A stretch of 64,000 bases of DNA from positions 117,090-181,089 of the forward strand of contig JAHHHN010000011.1 in assembly GCA_019359325.1 (NCBI GenBank), in the 5' to 3' direction. A program made the position numbers and the translations under genes. A model generated the notes under the pieces. The model saw only the letters and a list, made by a program, of their open reading frames with translations, was not told where the DNA came from and ran no database searches. Positions 35,071 through 43,998 of the stretch are shown here, in pieces (positions within the stretch are counted from its first letter, which is position 1; every line of letters starts with the position of its first letter). The DNA comes from Mojavia pulchra JT2-VF2 (lineage in GTDB: Bacteria > Cyanobacteriota > Cyanobacteriia > Cyanobacteriales > Nostocaceae).

Positions 35071-37275
35071 ATGAATAACACTAGTTTAAATCAAGGGCAA
35101 ATGTCCATAAACTCTTCACAAAACTCAGTTGACATCAAACAATTTACTACAATTCTGTCCCACAGACGCCATCTGATATTGGGTATTTCCTGCATAGTGA
35201 TGTTAGTTGCAAGCATCTTAGCTGCTGTTGCTAAACCGACGTACCAAAGCTCTATGCAGTTATTAGTAAGTTCCAACTTATATGAGGGGGTACGCTCAAG
35301 TAATATCGAGAGAGATGCAGACAGCGAAGTTACAAATTCTAATTTTCAAGTTATTGATTATACATCTCAGCTAAAACTGATGCTGAGTTCAAAGTTGATT
35401 CAAAAAGCTGTAGATTTGCTGCGTCCTAATTATCCAAATATTACCTTAGAAGATATCAAAGGGAAAAAAGGAAAAGGTAGAACATCACCTTTGAATATAA
35501 CTCAAATAGAAAGTGGTACAGGAATCAATAAAATTCCTAGCCAAGTATTTGAGATTTCTTTCAAAGATAATGATCCAGTAAAAGCACAAAGAGTGCTGCA
35601 AGCTTTACAAACTACTTATCAAAAGTACAACATAGAACAGCAAAAAGAGCGTTTAGATAGAGGGCTTTCTTTCGTAAATGCTCGTCTGCCAGAAATTAAA
35701 AAAGCAGTAAGTAAATCTGAGAAGAATTTAGAACAATTTCGCAAAAAGCATAATTTAGTTGATCCGGAAATACAAAGCAAAATTATTTCAGAATCTCTTG
35801 CGGACATTCAAAAACAGTTACAAACTACTCGCGCACAGCTTCAAGACACACGTGCTCGCCACTCTAACCTAGAGCAAAAAATGGTGTCTTCCTCCCGTTT
35901 GAGTCAGTCAGCACGCTACCAATCTCTACTCGATGAGATTCAAAAAACTGAACTGGCTCTAACTCAGGAACAGTTGCGCTATACAGAAAATTCCCCAACT
36001 GTGCAAAAACTCAAGCAGCAACGTCAAAGTCAACTAGCGTTGCTACGACAAGAAGCGGGAAGATCGCTAAAAGACAAAGTTGCCAATCCAGGCAATTCTA
36101 AACAACTACTATTAACCCAAGGGCAAATGGTAGGCGTTGGCTCAAAGTTAATCGAAGAGGTTATTCAAGTCCAAACGGCTGCTCTAGGGCTAATTGCCAA
36201 TCAAAAAAGTCTAATTGATTCTGAAAAGCGACTTCGCTCAGAACTAAACAAATATCCCAGCTTAATAGCAGAGTATAATCGTCTCTTGTCAGAGGTACAA
36301 ACGAATCGCAAAACACTTGAACAGGTGCTCCAGGCGCAACAGTCGTTGGGGCTGAAAATTGCTCAAGGAGGGTTTGATTGGCAAGTCTTGGAAGCACCAG
36401 ATCTGGGTGCTTATACAGGTAGGGGCAGATTATTACTTTTACTTGGGGGAGTAATAATAGGACCAATTTTAGGTGTGGTGGCAGCACTAATTTGGGAACT
36501 GTCTGATAATAAAATTTATTCTTTGCGAGAATTACAAAAGCTAACGAACCTCTGGCTACTAGGGACAGTACCTAAATTAGTTACCGACCGTGAAATGAAG
36601 AAGCGTCTTCCACGCTTATCTTGGAATGGACGGCGAAATTTAGCTCCCTCAGTGGTAGAGACTAGAACTAAATTGCCATATCACGAAAATATGGATATGG
36701 TCTACCAAAATATTCAAATATTAAAGTGTCCTTTGCCTTTTAAATCTCTGATGTTGACTTCAGCACTAGCTGGTGAAGGAAAAACAACCTTGTCACTAGG
36801 ACTTGCGGCTAGTGCTGCTCACATGCATCAACGGGTACTAGTGATTGATGCTAACCTGCGGTATCCCTGCTTGCACAAGATTCTAGAAATCTCTAATGAC
36901 TGGGGTTTATCTTTATTATTGGTTGATGAAACAAATACATCTGTTGCAGATTATATCCAGCCGATTCATCCTGCCATTGATATTTTAACTGCTGGGCCTG
37001 TTCCAGAAGATGCAGTAAAATTGCTCAGTTCTGAGCGGATGAAAGAACTTCTCGAAGTATTTGAGCAAACCTATGACTTAGTAATCATAGATACTCCTGC
37101 TATTTTAGACAGAGTTGATGCCAGTATCGTAGCATCTTTATGTAATGCAATTGCAATCGTAGTACGTATTGGTCAGATTACCCCAAATGAACTAACTCAA
37201 GCTCAAGAAATTTTGAGTAAGTTGAATTTAATAGGCATCATTGCTAATGAAGTGAAAGCTTCTTCAAAGGGATAA
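35071..37275 (+). CDS. exopolysaccharide chain-length/tyrosine-kinase-like protein (GumC/Wzc family)
   Basis: Inner-membrane protein of 734 residues. An N-terminal Wzz domain begins with a membrane helix at about 34-53 (HLILGISCIVMLVASILAAV), followed by a long periplasmic coiled coil (about 185-330, KAVSKSEKNLEQFRKKHNLV...) and a second helix at about 452-474. The cytoplasmic part is a CpsD/BY-kinase ATPase with Walker A AGEGKTTLSLGLA (K571), Walker A' VLVIDANLRYP and Walker B YDLVIIDTPAIL. The protein ends IANEVKASSKG without the usual tyrosine cluster. It would control length and export of a polysaccharide; no glycosyltransferases lie beside it. Confidence 0.87.
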   Translation: MNNTSLNQGQMSINSSQNSVDIKQFTTILSHRRHLILGISCIVMLVASILAAVAKPTYQSSMQLLVSSNLYEGVRSSNIERDADSEVTNSNFQVIDYTSQLKLMLSSKLIQKAVDLLRPNYPNITLEDIKGKKGKGRTSPLNITQIESGTGINKIPSQVFEISFKDNDPVKAQRVLQALQTTYQKYNIEQQKERLDRGLSFVNARLPEIKKAVSKSEKNLEQFRKKHNLVDPEIQSKIISESLADIQKQLQTTRAQLQDTRARHSNLEQKMVSSSRLSQSARYQSLLDEIQKTELALTQEQLRYTENSPTVQKLKQQRQSQLALLRQEAGRSLKDKVANPGNSKQLLLTQGQMVGVGSKLIEEVIQVQTAALGLIANQKSLIDSEKRLRSELNKYPSLIAEYNRLLSEVQTNRKTLEQVLQAQQSLGLKIAQGGFDWQVLEAPDLGAYTGRGRLLLLLGGVIIGPILGVVAALIWELSDNKIYSLRELQKLTNLWLLGTVPKLVTDREMKKRLPRLSWNGRRNLAPSVVETRTKLPYHENMDMVYQNIQILKCPLPFKSLMLTSALAGEGKTTLSLGLAASAAHMHQRVLVIDANLRYPCLHKILEISNDWGLSLLLVDETNTSVADYIQPIHPAIDILTAGPVPEDAVKLLSSERMKELLEVFEQTYDLVIIDTPAILDRVDASIVASLCNAIAIVVRIGQITPNELTQAQEILSKLNLIGIIANEVKASSKG

Positions 37276-37509
37276 GCATTAATTTGTAATTAGGAAAGTC
37301 AAGTTGAATGTGGGCTATCAAGTTTATATCTTTCGATGATGTTTGAAAAGTCTCAAAAAGCCCATGTAAAATGATTCAGTTAATGCGCGAAGGCTTGCTT
37401 GATTAATTCCTTTAATACTTTTATAACGTCCTCTGAGCATCTGTTCTACTGGGAATAAAGTATCCAGTAACAGAAGTTTCTATAAGACATGAAGTTTGTG
37501 TTGTTAATT

Positions 37510-37535
37510 CCCCTCTCCTGATAGTAGAAGAGGGG
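37510..37535 (-). terminator. hairpin downstream of ycf45-like gene
   Basis: CCCCTCT (37510-37516) pairs with AGAGGGG (37529-37535), just after the minus-strand stop at 37548 and before the convergent Wzc-like gene end at 37275. No strong T run is present on the minus strand, so its efficiency is uncertain. Confidence 0.4.
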
Positions 37536-37547
37536 ATAAGGGTGAAA

Positions 37548-39284
37548 TTACGCCGGATAAATTCTTAAGCGGCGATTTGGTTCTTCACCAAAACTATGGG
37601 ACTTGAGCCGATAATGTTCTACCAACTCATGTTGCATTTTGCGGACTTGGGGAGAACGAGGCAATAACTCGACTGGTTGTCCTTTGGGAATTACTATCTG
37701 TTCTACTGCCAGCCTAGCTTCTTCTAGGGCGTCCATTTCATCATCGCTGCCACTGTGCAAAAACAGTTGCAGTTCTCGGTCATCGGCCATGTCTGGATCA
37801 TCAATGTTCAGCAACCGCCGCAAGCCACGGGTAATTTGCGGAATCGTGCTGGACTTAATGACGTGGATCGGTACATGACGGGCTTTGGCCATTTGCCTTA
37901 ATTTGGCGTGGTTTTTGACGTGCGATCGCAGTGCCAAAATTGCATCGGCACTATCAATATCTTTTGTCAATATCACTGGCAAAGTTAGCACGTTGATTAC
38001 TTGTTCGAGTTGGTGGCGACTGACGCCATAGGGGTAAACGTGCAGTGGCAAATCTTCACCATTTGGCCCTGGCTCTCTGGTGGCTTTAAAATCAATCGTT
38101 TCCGAGTAATTGAAAGATTCATCCAGCAAGCGGTCAAACTCAGTGCGCCCAGTCACTCTCTCCCGCTCTACAGACAATGGCGGTAAGGCTACCATTTGCC
38201 CAGATGAGCGCCAACCATTGGCTGGCCGCGCTGCTGAAGAAGAGTCATCGGCAACTGTGAGGTGCCCACCGCGACCGTTAACCACAGCCAACTGTCGCGT
38301 AATCGAGACTTTTCCCTGCTCATCCACGGTTCTCGTTTGTGGGTTAGGCTGTCGTCCCCTAAGCAGATTATCTACCGTGTCAGCAACGCTTTCGTGTACT
38401 ACCCAACGTTGCCGTTCTAACATTTCCACAGCAATCTCGAATGTGGGAGGAGCTTTACGTTCTAAAACAGTCTTTTGACTGCCTCGGCGTCTCGCTTCAT
38501 CATCTCCTAACGTCACCGCTTGGATACCCCCAACTAAATCAGAAAGTGTGGGGTTTTTGATCAGGTTTTCTATCTGATTACCATGAGCAGTACCTACCAG
38601 TTGCACACCCCGTTCAGCGATGGTACGAGCTGCCAACGCTTCTAGTTCTGTGCCAATTTCATCAATTACGATGACTTCTGGCATATGGTTTTCTACTGCC
38701 TCAATCATCACCTGATGTTGAAGTTCTGGATGAGCTACTTGCATCCGTCTGGCGCGACCAATGGCGGGGTGGGCAACATCACCATCCCCAGCGATTTCGT
38801 TGGAGGTATCGATAATCACTACTCGCTTATTGAGATCATCGGCCAAAACACGGGCAATTTCCCGCAAGGCAGTAGTTTTACCAACCCCTGGCCGCCCCAG
38901 CATGAGAATCGATTTACCAGTTTCTACCAAATCACGAATCATGCCAATTGTGCCAAATACCGCCCGCCCGACCCGACACGTCAAGCCAATAATCTTACCA
39001 GTGCGGTTGCGGATAGCGCTGATTCGGTGCAAAGTCTGCTCAATTCCTGCTCGATTATCTCCGCCAAAAATTCCGACTCGCTGAATGCAATCATCTATCT
39101 GTTCTTGAGTGACGGGCTTCTCGCTCAGATACTCAGCTTGATTAGGGAAGCGAGCCTCTGGGCGACGACCCAGATCCAAGACCACTTCGACTAAACTGTC
39201 TCGTTTAGGATGATCCTCTAGTACTTGTCGTAGGTCTTGGGGCAAAATGTCTAACAACTTTTGGAGATCGTCTGTAATCGTCAT
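37548..39284 (-). CDS. ycf45: Ycf45/SpoIIIAA-like AAA ATPase with R3H domain
   Basis: Product of 578 residues when started at the ATG complement of 39282-39284 (MTITDDLQKLLDILPQDLRQ); a longer in-frame start would run into ldpA. The ATPase core has Walker A GRPGVGKTTALREIARVLAD (130-149) and Walker B VIVIDEIGTELEALAARTIA (204-223). The C-terminus ends in an R3H-type nucleic-acid-binding motif (ELVEHYRLKSHSFGEEPNRR). The architecture equals that of the cyanobacterial and plastid Ycf45 proteins, whose function is poorly known. It lies 40 bp after ldpA on the same strand, so the two are probably co-transcribed. Confidence 0.88.
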   Translation of the reverse strand: MTITDDLQKLLDILPQDLRQVLEDHPKRDSLVEVVLDLGRRPEARFPNQAEYLSEKPVTQEQIDDCIQRVGIFGGDNRAGIEQTLHRISAIRNRTGKIIGLTCRVGRAVFGTIGMIRDLVETGKSILMLGRPGVGKTTALREIARVLADDLNKRVVIIDTSNEIAGDGDVAHPAIGRARRMQVAHPELQHQVMIEAVENHMPEVIVIDEIGTELEALAARTIAERGVQLVGTAHGNQIENLIKNPTLSDLVGGIQAVTLGDDEARRRGSQKTVLERKAPPTFEIAVEMLERQRWVVHESVADTVDNLLRGRQPNPQTRTVDEQGKVSITRQLAVVNGRGGHLTVADDSSSAARPANGWRSSGQMVALPPLSVERERVTGRTEFDRLLDESFNYSETIDFKATREPGPNGEDLPLHVYPYGVSRHQLEQVINVLTLPVILTKDIDSADAILALRSHVKNHAKLRQMAKARHVPIHVIKSSTIPQITRGLRRLLNIDDPDMADDRELQLFLHSGSDDEMDALEEARLAVEQIVIPKGQPVELLPRSPQVRKMQHELVEHYRLKSHSFGEEPNRRLRIYPA

Positions 39285-39324
39285 GCTTTCTATGGTGACG
39301 TTTTTAGAGATAACGAACGAGCGA

Positions 39325-40485
39325 TTAGCGCTCCTGTTGTGACTTGATCTGGGAAACGAGAGAATAGGCAAGCTCTACAGCTTCCCAGAGAAATACTTCG
39401 TCTTCTTCCAGGCGGACAGTCGCCTTAACACTGGTGTTACTCACCTCCTTATTTTCCAACTGCTCAAGAATTGGTGACAGCAGTACACGGGCGTAGCTAC
39501 CGTAGGCTACTCCGGCAATTGAGGCAGAGGGGCAGGAGGCAGGGGGCAGAGGAGAGGAAATTTCGCCCTTGCTCCCTTCTCCCTGCTCCCCTGCTTCCTT
39601 CAGCAGTCCCATTGCCTTCAACTTGGCAACGGTGTAGCTGTTAGTGCCACCTGCTAGCTGCACATATCCCGGTAACTTAGCTGCCAAAACTTTTTGTCCT
39701 AATTTTACTGCTGCTAAAGTAGTGCCATCGCCAATATCACCACTCATAGGACGACCATCAGTCTGCCAAATTAAGGCGCTAGGACATGGGGCAATTAGGT
39801 CATAGAGTGCATGAAGGTAGTCAATCATCCCCTCGCCATCGGGACAACTAATGGCTAATACTTTTAGTTGATCAGCCCAAGGTGAAATGGCTTGCCACAA
39901 TCGTTGAAATTCTGCTAAACGCCCTACTTTTGTATGAATTTCTACGGCATCCACTCCTGTTGACATTACCAATGGTGCGATCGCTCCTGGCGTTGACATA
40001 TATGAGCTTGTATAAATTATATCATATGGGCAAACGGGTATGCAACGACCACAGCCATAGCACTTTTGGGATATTACACCTAAGTAGTTTTCTTTTATAC
40101 CGTTAAACACAATTGCTTGTGCCGGACAAATTTTTTCACAAGGTCTAGGACAGTCTTTGGGGCACTCAGCAGAATTAAACTCTGCTTTGCGAAAATGGGG
40201 ATCTTCTCCATCATTCAGGCTGACCATTAAAAACGGTAAGTTTCCTTTGTAGCCAAAGCCTCTGTTTTGAGCATCTCCTGCTAAATTACTGGCTACTTGC
40301 AGTGCTTCTTGCGCTGCTGTAATCACTGCCGGATCAGCTGCCACATCTATGCAGTCAGCACCCGCCAAAGTGTAGGCTAATGTTAAACTTCTGACCGCAG
40401 GCAAATGTTGGAAACTGGCTCCACAAATGAGCTTGAACCAGTGACCTTCTTTCAGGGATTGTAAAGGGGCAAACAATTCAGTCAC
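39325..40485 (-). CDS. ldpA: light-dependent period protein LdpA
   Basis: Iron-sulfur protein of 386 residues implicated in sensing redox state for the circadian clock and for CikA/KaiA stability in Synechococcus. Two cysteine clusters are clear, C108/C112/C116/C120 (CPKDCPRPCEKIC) and C142/C145/C148/C152 (CYGCGRCIPVC). The N-terminus LQSLKEGHWFKLICGASFQH and the TIM-barrel-like middle (STGVDAVEIHTKVGRL) fit LdpA. Residues ~297-322 (EAGEQGEGSKGEISSPLPPA...) are low-complexity and derive from an in-frame short repeat (39520-39597). ycf45 is downstream in the same direction. Confidence 0.88.
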   Translation of the reverse strand: MTELFAPLQSLKEGHWFKLICGASFQHLPAVRSLTLAYTLAGADCIDVAADPAVITAAQEALQVASNLAGDAQNRGFGYKGNLPFLMVSLNDGEDPHFRKAEFNSAECPKDCPRPCEKICPAQAIVFNGIKENYLGVISQKCYGCGRCIPVCPYDIIYTSSYMSTPGAIAPLVMSTGVDAVEIHTKVGRLAEFQRLWQAISPWADQLKVLAISCPDGEGMIDYLHALYDLIAPCPSALIWQTDGRPMSGDIGDGTTLAAVKLGQKVLAAKLPGYVQLAGGTNSYTVAKLKAMGLLKEAGEQGEGSKGEISSPLPPASCPSASIAGVAYGSYARVLLSPILEQLENKEVSNTSVKATVRLEEDEVFLWEAVELAYSLVSQIKSQQER

Positions 40486-40701
40486 ATTTCTATTATGCTT
40501 TTATGCGACTGAAAAATGTAGTCTGTTACAAATAAAAAGTCCCGATTTCCTCATTTTTACTTCCGAGGCGCGTTACTCTCCAATTACAAGTTCGGTTATC
40601 AACACATTTACTAGGTTATTATATGTAACATTTGTCACTAATGAAAGCAAATATATTTAGTTTGGTATTAAGTAATACAAGCACTACCAAAGAACTTAAT
40701 A

Positions 40702-42030
40702 CTAAGCTTGCTCTACAGGAATTTCGAGTACAAACTCTGCTCCTTGCCCTGGTGATGAAAAACAAGTAATTAGCCCGCGATGTTTTTGCACCACAATCTG
40801 ATAGCTAATCGACAAGCCTAGTCCGCTGCCTTTGCCTACAGGTTTTGTGGTAAAAAATGGATTAAATAAGCGTGATTGCAAAGACTTATCCATACCAGGG
40901 CCATTATCAGCGATCGCAATCTTCACCTGGTTAGGCTCTGTTACCTGTGTATGAATTTTAATGCTGGGAATAGAGGATTGAGAACCTTCCCCACTTCCTA
41001 GCCCCCAGTTTCCAGCCCCTTGTTCTAATGCATCAATCGCATTATTCAACAAATGCATAAATACTTGGTTCAGTTCACTGGCATAGCAGGTAACCAAGGG
41101 TAGGTTGCCGTAATCTTTGATAACAACGATGTTAGGACGATTTGCTGTTTCCCTGAGTCGATGCTGTAACATCACTAAGGTGCTATCAATGCCTTCATGG
41201 ATATTTACCTGCTTCATCAGCGCTTCGTCGTGCCTAGAGAAGTTTTGTAGTGCTAGCACAATTTCTCGAATGCGATCTGCACCTCTATACATTGCACCCA
41301 TCAAGGTTTGCAGATCCTTAGTTACAAAATTGAAATCTATGTCCTTAAATATTTTCTCAATTTTAGAAGTTGGTTGTGGATATTCCTGCTGATAGGCCTC
41401 AATAATATCCACTAAGTTTTGTATATATTCACCAGCATATTGGAGATTGCCATAGATAAAACTGATTGGGTTATTAACTTCGTGAGCAATCCCAGCTACC
41501 AACTGCCCCAATGCTACCATCTTTTCGTTTTGAATTTGTTGAACTTGAGAGGTTTTCAAATTGCCAAGAGCCTCTTGTAATAAAAAATTCTGTTCTTGAA
41601 GTTTAGTTTGGAGCAAACGTAAATTAATTTGATTCTCAATTCGTGATATAACTTCTGCCCCATGAAACGGTTTAGTAATATAATCAGCGCCTCCGATATC
41701 AAAGGCTTTAACCTTATCTAAAACATCATCCAATGCACTAATAAAAATTACTGGCACTACAGAAGTTGCATCGTCGGCTTTTAGTTGTTGGCAAACTTGA
41801 TAACCATCCATATCTGGCATATTAATATCCAGCAAAATCACATCAGGTAAAACAATCCGGCAGGCAGTTAGGGCCATTTTACCGTTTAAGGCTTTGCGAA
41901 CTTCATAACCTTGTGCCGTTAACATTGCCGATAAAAGCCGCAAGTTGTCTGGAGTATCATCAACAACCAAAATATTACCTTTATAATTGTTATTTTGGTT
42001 TAAGTTCATTTTAGGTTTAAGTATTTTCAA
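40702..42030 (-). CDS. response regulator-histidine kinase hybrid
   Basis: Cytoplasmic product of 442 residues. A receiver domain at the N-terminus (ILVVDDTPDNLRLLSAMLTA) has phospho-acceptor D68 and K120. A short coiled coil leads to the kinase core with H183 (VAGIAHEVNNPISFIYGNLQ), N box HLLNNAIDAL and G boxes IADNGPGMDKS and GKGSGLGLSI. Residues ~337-354 (GAGNWGLGSGEGSQSSIP) interrupt the ATP-binding domain right after the N box and coincide with a low-complexity repeat in the DNA. It lies 132 bp after the GGDEF/EAL gene in the same direction, completing a three-gene signalling cluster. Confidence 0.88.
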   Translation of the reverse strand: MKILKPKMNLNQNNNYKGNILVVDDTPDNLRLLSAMLTAQGYEVRKALNGKMALTACRIVLPDVILLDINMPDMDGYQVCQQLKADDATSVVPVIFISALDDVLDKVKAFDIGGADYITKPFHGAEVISRIENQINLRLLQTKLQEQNFLLQEALGNLKTSQVQQIQNEKMVALGQLVAGIAHEVNNPISFIYGNLQYAGEYIQNLVDIIEAYQQEYPQPTSKIEKIFKDIDFNFVTKDLQTLMGAMYRGADRIREIVLALQNFSRHDEALMKQVNIHEGIDSTLVMLQHRLRETANRPNIVVIKDYGNLPLVTCYASELNQVFMHLLNNAIDALEQGAGNWGLGSGEGSQSSIPSIKIHTQVTEPNQVKIAIADNGPGMDKSLQSRLFNPFFTTKPVGKGSGLGLSISYQIVVQKHRGLITCFSSPGQGAEFVLEIPVEQA

Positions 42031-42162
42031 ATTATCAATTTAATATTTAATAGTATTAGACTAGATAGCCAGATTCTCTAACTGCTCTTTAACTATGTTT
42101 TTTTATATGTATCATTCAACCGAAACTTAAGTAATTAAGTTGCTTCATTGGATAGATATTAA

Positions 42163-43998
42163 TTACCATTGAGGTGCTGCCGCGAGTAAATTAATAACCG
42201 ATTTTTGTTCTATAGGTTTAGAAAACAGATATCCTTGAGCAAACTCACAGTTTAAACTTCTCAAGAGAGCTAACTGTTCTATAGTTTCGACACCTTCAGC
42301 AATCACCCTCATTCCCATTGATTCAGCAATACCAATCATAGCGGGAACTAAACCCATATCTTCTTGATTTTCCTGCATACGTTTGACAAATGATTTGTCA
42401 ATTTTCAGACCATTCAAAGGAAAGCTATGTAAATAACTAAGGGACGAATAACCTGTACCAAAGTCATCCATAATTAACTTAATCTCTCGCTCTTGTAATT
42501 GCTGAAGAACTATTTTAACTGCATCTCTATTTTCCATAATTACACTTTCTGTAATTTCCAACTCTAAGTTGGCAGGATTTACTTTAGTTGCGTCAATAAT
42601 TTCATCAATTTGTGCTATCAAGTTAGGTTGTGCAAATAACCTTGCGCTCAAATTAACGCTAATAGTTAGGGTTTCTGAGATTGCTGGATGATGTTGCCAT
42701 GAGCGTAATTGTTGGCAAGCTGACTGCAATACCCAAGTATTGATGATATTAATCAAACCTGTTTCTTCTGCTACAGGAATAAATTCGGTAGGAAGAATTA
42801 ATCCTCGAATTGGATGTTGCCAGCGCACCAGTGCTTCAAATCCAGCAATTCTGCCTGTTATTAGCGAAACAATTGGTTGATAGTAAACAATAAATTCTTG
42901 TCGTGCAACAGCTCTTCGCAGATCATTTTCTAGCTCTAAAAGCTGGATAGCTTCTTGATACATTACTGGATCAAAAACGTGGTATCTAGCTCTTCCTAAA
43001 GCCTTGGCACGATACATTGCTGTGTCAGCATCTCGTAGAACATACTCTGGACGCTCATAATCTCGATTTCCCCAAGCAATGCCAATACTGGCATTCATAA
43101 AAACCTCATATCTCGATAATTTAAAAGTGAGGGATAGTTGTTTTAGAATCAGTTCAGCAACTTTAATTACCTGATTAATATCTATTGGGTTTTCTAGAAG
43201 AATGGCAAATTCGTCACCACCTAATCTTGCTAGAGTATCAGTAGACATTAAAGATGCTTGAAGACGGTGAGAAATGCTTAAAAGTAATTCATCTCCCACC
43301 AAATGCCCAAGAGAATCATTGACTACTTTGAAGCGATCGCAGTCTAAATAAAGTATAGCAAATTGATAATCGGATTGTTGTTTAGCACGGTTTAAAGCTT
43401 TTTCTAATCGTCTGATAAACAAAACTCTATTTGGTAAGCCTGTGAGCGAATCATGTAATGCTATGTCTAACAGCTTACTTTGTAATTGCTGGCGATAAGC
43501 GATTTCCCCTTGAAGTTTTTGCAGCGCTTTTTCTAGCTCCGTAGTGCGTTGTTTCACCCTTTGTTCCAACTCAACATTGAGCTTAATAATTTCTAATTTT
43601 GCTGTTCTCAACGCCAGTTGATTTTGCACACGTACTAAAACTTCTTCTAATTCAAATGGTTTGGTGATGTAGTCTACACCTCCGACTCTAAAAGCTTTCA
43701 CTTTGTCAAAAACATCATCTAACGCACTAATGAAGATTACGGGGATATCAGCAGTTAGCTCCCAAGCTTTCAAACGCTGACAAACCTCATAGCCATCGAC
43801 CTCTGGCATCATAATGTCGAGTAAGATTAGATCTGGTAATACTGTTTGACAAGCAGTCAAAGCCATTTGCCAGTTCAAAGCTTTACGAACGTTATATCCT
43901 TCTCTTGCTAGGAGCGAGGATAAAACTCGCAGGTTATTTGCCATGTCGTCGATGAGCAAAATATCTTTTTTATCAGAATCTAACCGCTCGTAATTCAT
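42163..43998 (-). CDS. response regulator with GGDEF and EAL domains
   Basis: Product of 611 residues. The receiver domain (LLIDDMANNLRVLSSLLARE) has D61 and K113. A coiled coil (~130-175) precedes the diguanylate cyclase domain with intact GGDEF (260-264, RLGGDEFAIL) but no RxxD inhibitory site (MSTD at that place). The phosphodiesterase domain contains GFEALVRWQHP (386-396), ITESVIMEN, DDFGTGYSSLSYL, KIDKSFV and EGVET, so it looks catalytically competent. It should make or degrade cyclic di-GMP under control of the kinase encoded upstream, whose stop overlaps its start (ATGA). Confidence 0.92.
   Translation of the reverse strand: MNYERLDSDKKDILLIDDMANNLRVLSSLLAREGYNVRKALNWQMALTACQTVLPDLILLDIMMPEVDGYEVCQRLKAWELTADIPVIFISALDDVFDKVKAFRVGGVDYITKPFELEEVLVRVQNQLALRTAKLEIIKLNVELEQRVKQRTTELEKALQKLQGEIAYRQQLQSKLLDIALHDSLTGLPNRVLFIRRLEKALNRAKQQSDYQFAILYLDCDRFKVVNDSLGHLVGDELLLSISHRLQASLMSTDTLARLGGDEFAILLENPIDINQVIKVAELILKQLSLTFKLSRYEVFMNASIGIAWGNRDYERPEYVLRDADTAMYRAKALGRARYHVFDPVMYQEAIQLLELENDLRRAVARQEFIVYYQPIVSLITGRIAGFEALVRWQHPIRGLILPTEFIPVAEETGLINIINTWVLQSACQQLRSWQHHPAISETLTISVNLSARLFAQPNLIAQIDEIIDATKVNPANLELEITESVIMENRDAVKIVLQQLQEREIKLIMDDFGTGYSSLSYLHSFPLNGLKIDKSFVKRMQENQEDMGLVPAMIGIAESMGMRVIAEGVETIEQLALLRSLNCEFAQGYLFSKPIEQKSVINLLAAAPQW

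Noticed and set aside
38685..39194. 169-codon plus-strand frame opposite ycf45
   Set aside because: It lies wholly antisense to the strongly conserved ATPase core of Ycf45.
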